A DNA stretch of 10,430 nucleotides, taken from the NCBI GenBank assembly GCA_034696485.1, contig JAQIWT010001535.1, forward strand, positions 1 to 10,430, written 5' to 3'. Source of the stretch: Isohypsibius dastychi (lineage: Eukaryota > Tardigrada > Eutardigrada > Parachela > Isohypsibiidae). The translations under genes and the position numbers were made by a program. Below are positions 7,365 to 10,430 of the stretch, piece after piece. Under the pieces are notes generated by a model. The model saw only the letters and a list, made by a program, of their open reading frames with translations, ran no database searches and was not told the DNA's origin. Positions within the stretch are counted from its first letter, which is position 1. Every line of letters starts with the position of its first letter.

Positions 7365-8155
7365 TCTAACGGGTCACTCGAAACCGAAACCAAAAGATGT
7401 TTCTCCAGGGCGAATCCTCGGCTGGTTCTGAGGAATTTGTCCGACCAAAATAAATAACAACCTAGATATCCCGCGAAAGCTCTTTAGCCTCCGTCGAACC
7501 CCTGTTCAAGAAATGACCGAAACAACACTTTCGCACGAACGGGGAGCGTTCCTTGTGTACAATACTCTCCTATCCGATGAGGAAGGCTTGATCCTGTCGT
7601 AATCCGTTGTGAGTCGATTTTTATCTTCAAATAATGATAAAATTTATGATTATTCTCTCGTCTCACGAGACCAAACCAACTCAACAAAAAAGAGTTTGAA
7701 AATCTCGTATTCGTATCTGTATTTCGTAAAACAAGGTTGGCAGTGGGACAGTCTCCCTTGCGCGCGTTTTATTCGAATGTCCACCACCACGGACAAACCC
7801 GAACAATTATAGCAAATGTCACCCAGGGACGTTTAACCATTTGTGTCGCCCCTCCCTTCAAGATTGCTCTCTGCGCACTCATCACCGCAGAGTCGGTGAA
7901 TGTGGTATTTTCATCAAATCCACAAAGAACAGGATGGCTTTGCACCGTCCTTGACTTAAAACTTCGCACTCGGCGCTTTTCTGTGTCGCATAGGATTTCA
8001 AACCGTGCTCACCTGTAAGCCGCCTATATCGACAACTTACATTGTACATAGCTGGCGACCAAGCGCTAGCCCTCTCCGACCAAAGAGGGCACATATTTAT
8101 ATAAGCTTGGCTTCAAGAACGGTCGTGTCGCCTAAATCTATAGACAGGGAAGAGG
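7365..8155. promoter_or_regulatory. Head-to-head intergenic region, CDC27 and beta-helix genes
   Basis: This 791-base gap should carry both promoters. On the CDC27 side, minus-strand TTTCGCGG (plus 7471-7478) lies about 110 bases before the start, and a tandem GAAACC (plus 7380-7391) lies in the probable leader. The middle (about 7610-7735) is AT-rich. On the beta-helix side a TATA box lies at 8098-8104. Short frames on both strands look like chance: they are under 105 codons, overlap one another and show no domain pattern. I see no tRNA or other RNA gene. Confidence 0.5.
8098..8104 (+). promoter_or_regulatory. TATA box of the beta-helix gene
   Basis: TATATAA, in the context TTTATATAAG, lies 52 bases before the ATG at 8156. 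A start of transcription about 30 bases downstream would leave a leader of roughly 20-25 bases. Position, sequence and orientation all suit a core promoter for this gene. Confidence 0.6.
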
Positions 8156-10430
8156 ATGTGGTCGCCAACGGTGTTTGTCCGTACCTGGATAATATCGATT
8201 TTGATTGTTCTCGCATTCAACGGTTGCGTCACCGCGCAGGTGAGCACAAGCTGCGGCGTGCGACAACTGGCCGCGACTCTCAGTCGCAGAATCCTACCCG
8301 GTTGTGTCCAAGGTGACGTCCTCTCCTGTGAAGATCAAGTCAACCAAGTTTCTAGTTCTCTCAATCTGGCGAACTTATGTAAAGTATCTCGATCCGCAAA
8401 ATCAAAGAAAAAAGCTCGTGGACGGCGACTCGATGTCAATGTGGCGTCAACTCTAGAAACAGCCTTGACATCATCAGATCCAATCGTGACCAATCGACCA
8501 TCAAGCACATCAGCTCAAGCATCATCAACATTTCGACCATCCGAAGCGCCTGCTTCTAGCCATCCTCTTAAAAACATCCCGATTCAGGCGTCGAAAGCGC
8601 CCAGTGCGAAACCAACAGAGTCTCTCACTGAATCTACGAACAATCTAAGGTCATCTCGGTTTGAACAAAGTGTGACATTCTATGTGGATCCCAATTATGG
8701 GAATGATCTCAACCCGGGGATGGACAGGGACAGCCCGTTTGCCACGATCAGGCACGCCTTGGAGATAGCGCGAATATTTCCACAGGCTGCTTCCCGCGAA
8801 ATCATTCTATTGGCGGGTAAGCACAGACTGACAGAGCAGCTGAATTTCGGTCCGGCCGATTCGCGGATAGCTATAATTGGAGAATCTGGGACGTATGTTA
8901 CAGGCGCAATTAGTTTAGCGGGAATCGTATGGACTCAAGAGTCCTCAGATGTTTATTCCACAATAGTTCCTCGCGATATTCTTGAACAGCTTGATGATCT
9001 TTCTGTTTTAAGTTACAATGGAGAGCCCATGATACGTGCACGTTTTCCTAACAAAAACAAATACACGGATTTTGTATGGGCCGCCTCGACTGGAATATCC
9101 AAATGGTCATCTGTGATTCCTCAAGGTCCTGTAACACGTTCGATCAAAGAGATCATCCTAGCCAACGCGACCCGATATGGTCAATACGTGTCAGGTGAAG
9201 GGGGATCTTGCACCGGAGTATTTGAACCTCCCGTTGGATACTTTTGTGTCGATGTTGGCGATGCTGATGGAGCATGTGCTTTTAGCAGGATATCTCAAGC
9301 AACTCTCACGTCCTCAGTGACTTCTAAGTTGCAGCCAACTTCTTGGTCTAGGGTGGAAAATTCATATTTTCACATTGTCCATTACTTAAGGTGGGGTGGA
9401 TGGGCTTTCCGAGTTAGAAACGTCAGTTCTAGCATCATCGACTTTGCCGAGGGTGGCTTTCAAGAAGCCCGAGGTGATTGTGGACGAGGTGGCGCCGAGT
9501 GGCTTGTGGATAATATTCCAGAGCTTCTCGATGCTCCGAACGAATTCTATTTGAATAGAGAGACAGGGTTATTAAGGATGAAACTTCCATCTGGTTCAAC
9601 CCAGAGTCCTAACGAGGCAGAGATGGAGCTAGGATCCAACACCACGACTCTTTTTAGGTTTTCGGGAACGAATTCTTCCAACCCCATCACTAAAATCAGT
9701 ATCCACAACATCAAATTTGAGCGGACTAGCCCTGCTTTCATGAAACCGCATGAGATGCCCTCCGGTGGGGATTGGTCAATCACTCGGTCCGGTGCCGTAT
9801 TCTTCGAGAACGCGCGTGATATTTCTGTGTTGGACTGTTCATTTACAAAGCTGGGATCGCATGGGGTGTTCTTGTCAAACCACATTCGCACAGCAACTAT
9901 TGCACGCAACGTCTTTTACGGTATCGACGGCACATGCATCGCGATGGTTGGAGATCCAAAGTACAATTCGCCTCAACCGTGGAATCGCACTGCAGATCAA
10001 GACTATGTCTCAGGAGTGGTTATTCTAAACAACATGATGAGTAAGATGGGTCTCACCATGATTCAGAGTGCAGGAATTTTCGGATGCATTGCTACGGATG
10101 TCTTGTCCTACCGCAATGTTATATTTGATGGTCCACGAGCTGGAATCATATTTAATGATTTGTATGGCAATAACATGGTGACCAGGGAAAACATTCTCTT
10201 CAATATGGTCACAATTACCCAAGATCATGGACCATATAACGTTTGGGATAGACAACAATGGCTCTTACCAGATAATTTCAAGAGCAATCCTAACATTGTG
10301 GATCGAAATCTCTTATTTGCTACTGCGTGGGGCGACAAAGTCGTTGACCTTGACGACGGTGCTCGCGATCATCAAATCACGAATAATGTCGTTATGGATG
10401 GTTTTGTCAAGTTTAAGGGAGGATTGTCGA
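8156..10430 (+). CDS. Secreted right-handed parallel beta-helix protein, 3'-truncated by window
   Basis: The frame is open for 758 codons and runs off the right edge without a stop. Residues 1-27 form a signal peptide: a hydrophobic core WIISILIVLAF (11-21), then VTA before Q28. Next comes a small region with four cysteines (33, 50, 58, 75), a basic patch (79-91), and a Ser/Thr/Pro-rich linker (about 96-170). The beta-helix domain opens with FYVDPNYGND (175-184) and DSPFATIRHALEIA (192-205), the typical first coil of pectate-lyase-like helices. Later coils contain AGIFGC (639-644), GPRAGIIFND (659-668) and DHGPYNVWDR (690-699). I recognise this last motif from eukaryotic right-handed beta-helix proteins, usually DHGP-N-WDR. 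Sequons occur at N337, N422, N495, N506 and N610. The protein is probably exported and acts on, or binds, cell-wall or extracellular polysaccharide; no catalytic residues can be assigned. ATG 8156 is the first Met after an in-frame TAG at 8141-8143. Confidence 0.85.
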   Translation, partial: MWSPTVFVRTWIISILIVLAFNGCVTAQVSTSCGVRQLAATLSRRILPGCVQGDVLSCEDQVNQVSSSLNLANLCKVSRSAKSKKKARGRRLDVNVASTLETALTSSDPIVTNRPSSTSAQASSTFRPSEAPASSHPLKNIPIQASKAPSAKPTESLTESTNNLRSSRFEQSVTFYVDPNYGNDLNPGMDRDSPFATIRHALEIARIFPQAASREIILLAGKHRLTEQLNFGPADSRIAIIGESGTYVTGAISLAGIVWTQESSDVYSTIVPRDILEQLDDLSVLSYNGEPMIRARFPNKNKYTDFVWAASTGISKWSSVIPQGPVTRSIKEIILANATRYGQYVSGEGGSCTGVFEPPVGYFCVDVGDADGACAFSRISQATLTSSVTSKLQPTSWSRVENSYFHIVHYLRWGGWAFRVRNVSSSIIDFAEGGFQEARGDCGRGGAEWLVDNIPELLDAPNEFYLNRETGLLRMKLPSGSTQSPNEAEMELGSNTTTLFRFSGTNSSNPITKISIHNIKFERTSPAFMKPHEMPSGGDWSITRSGAVFFENARDISVLDCSFTKLGSHGVFLSNHIRTATIARNVFYGIDGTCIAMVGDPKYNSPQPWNRTADQDYVSGVVILNNMMSKMGLTMIQSAGIFGCIATDVLSYRNVIFDGPRAGIIFNDLYGNNMVTRENILFNMVTITQDHGPYNVWDRQQWLLPDNFKSNPNIVDRNLLFATAWGDKVVDLDDGARDHQITNNVVMDGFVKFKGGLS

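Noticed and set aside
7609-8316. Short plus-strand frames in the CDC27-beta-helix gap
   Set aside because: They overlap each other in different frames, show no domain pattern, and the last overlaps the signal-peptide region of the beta-helix gene in another frame.

Overview
This window looks like nuclear DNA from an intron-poor, gene-dense eukaryote. It encodes a clear anaphase-promoting complex subunit (CDC27/APC3), a multi-membrane-span protein with a C-terminal RING-H2 finger, a BRCT-domain protein and a secreted parallel beta-helix protein. The three long genes read through as single open frames of 1309, 534 and at least 758 codons with no intron needed. Ribosome binding sites and operon spacing are absent, so it is not bacterial. 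A compact unicellular alga, perhaps a red alga, fits this style, but that is inference; nothing here fixes the lineage.

Layout: the genes alternate in strand. A minus-strand BRCT gene (864 down to 313) and the plus-strand RING gene (1554-5483) are head to head across about 690 bases. The RING gene and minus-strand CDC27 (7364 down to 5760) are tail to tail, 276 bases apart. CDC27 and the plus-strand beta-helix gene (8156 to beyond the right edge) are head to head across about 790 bases, with a good TATA box 52 bases before the beta-helix start.

The genes do not form an obvious pathway. Two touch ubiquitin biology: CDC27 is a scaffold of a cell-cycle ubiquitin ligase, and the RING protein is probably a membrane-embedded ubiquitin ligase. 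There is no evidence that they work together. The beta-helix protein has a signal peptide, a small four-cysteine region, a Ser/Thr-rich linker and a long helix domain, as expected of a cell-wall or extracellular-polysaccharide protein.

The most notable points are: a very large RING protein that I cannot place in a named family; a CDC27 that almost lacks the internal disordered loop and has a single S/T-P site; a beta-helix gene that runs off the window; and uncertainty over whether the BRCT gene is complete.
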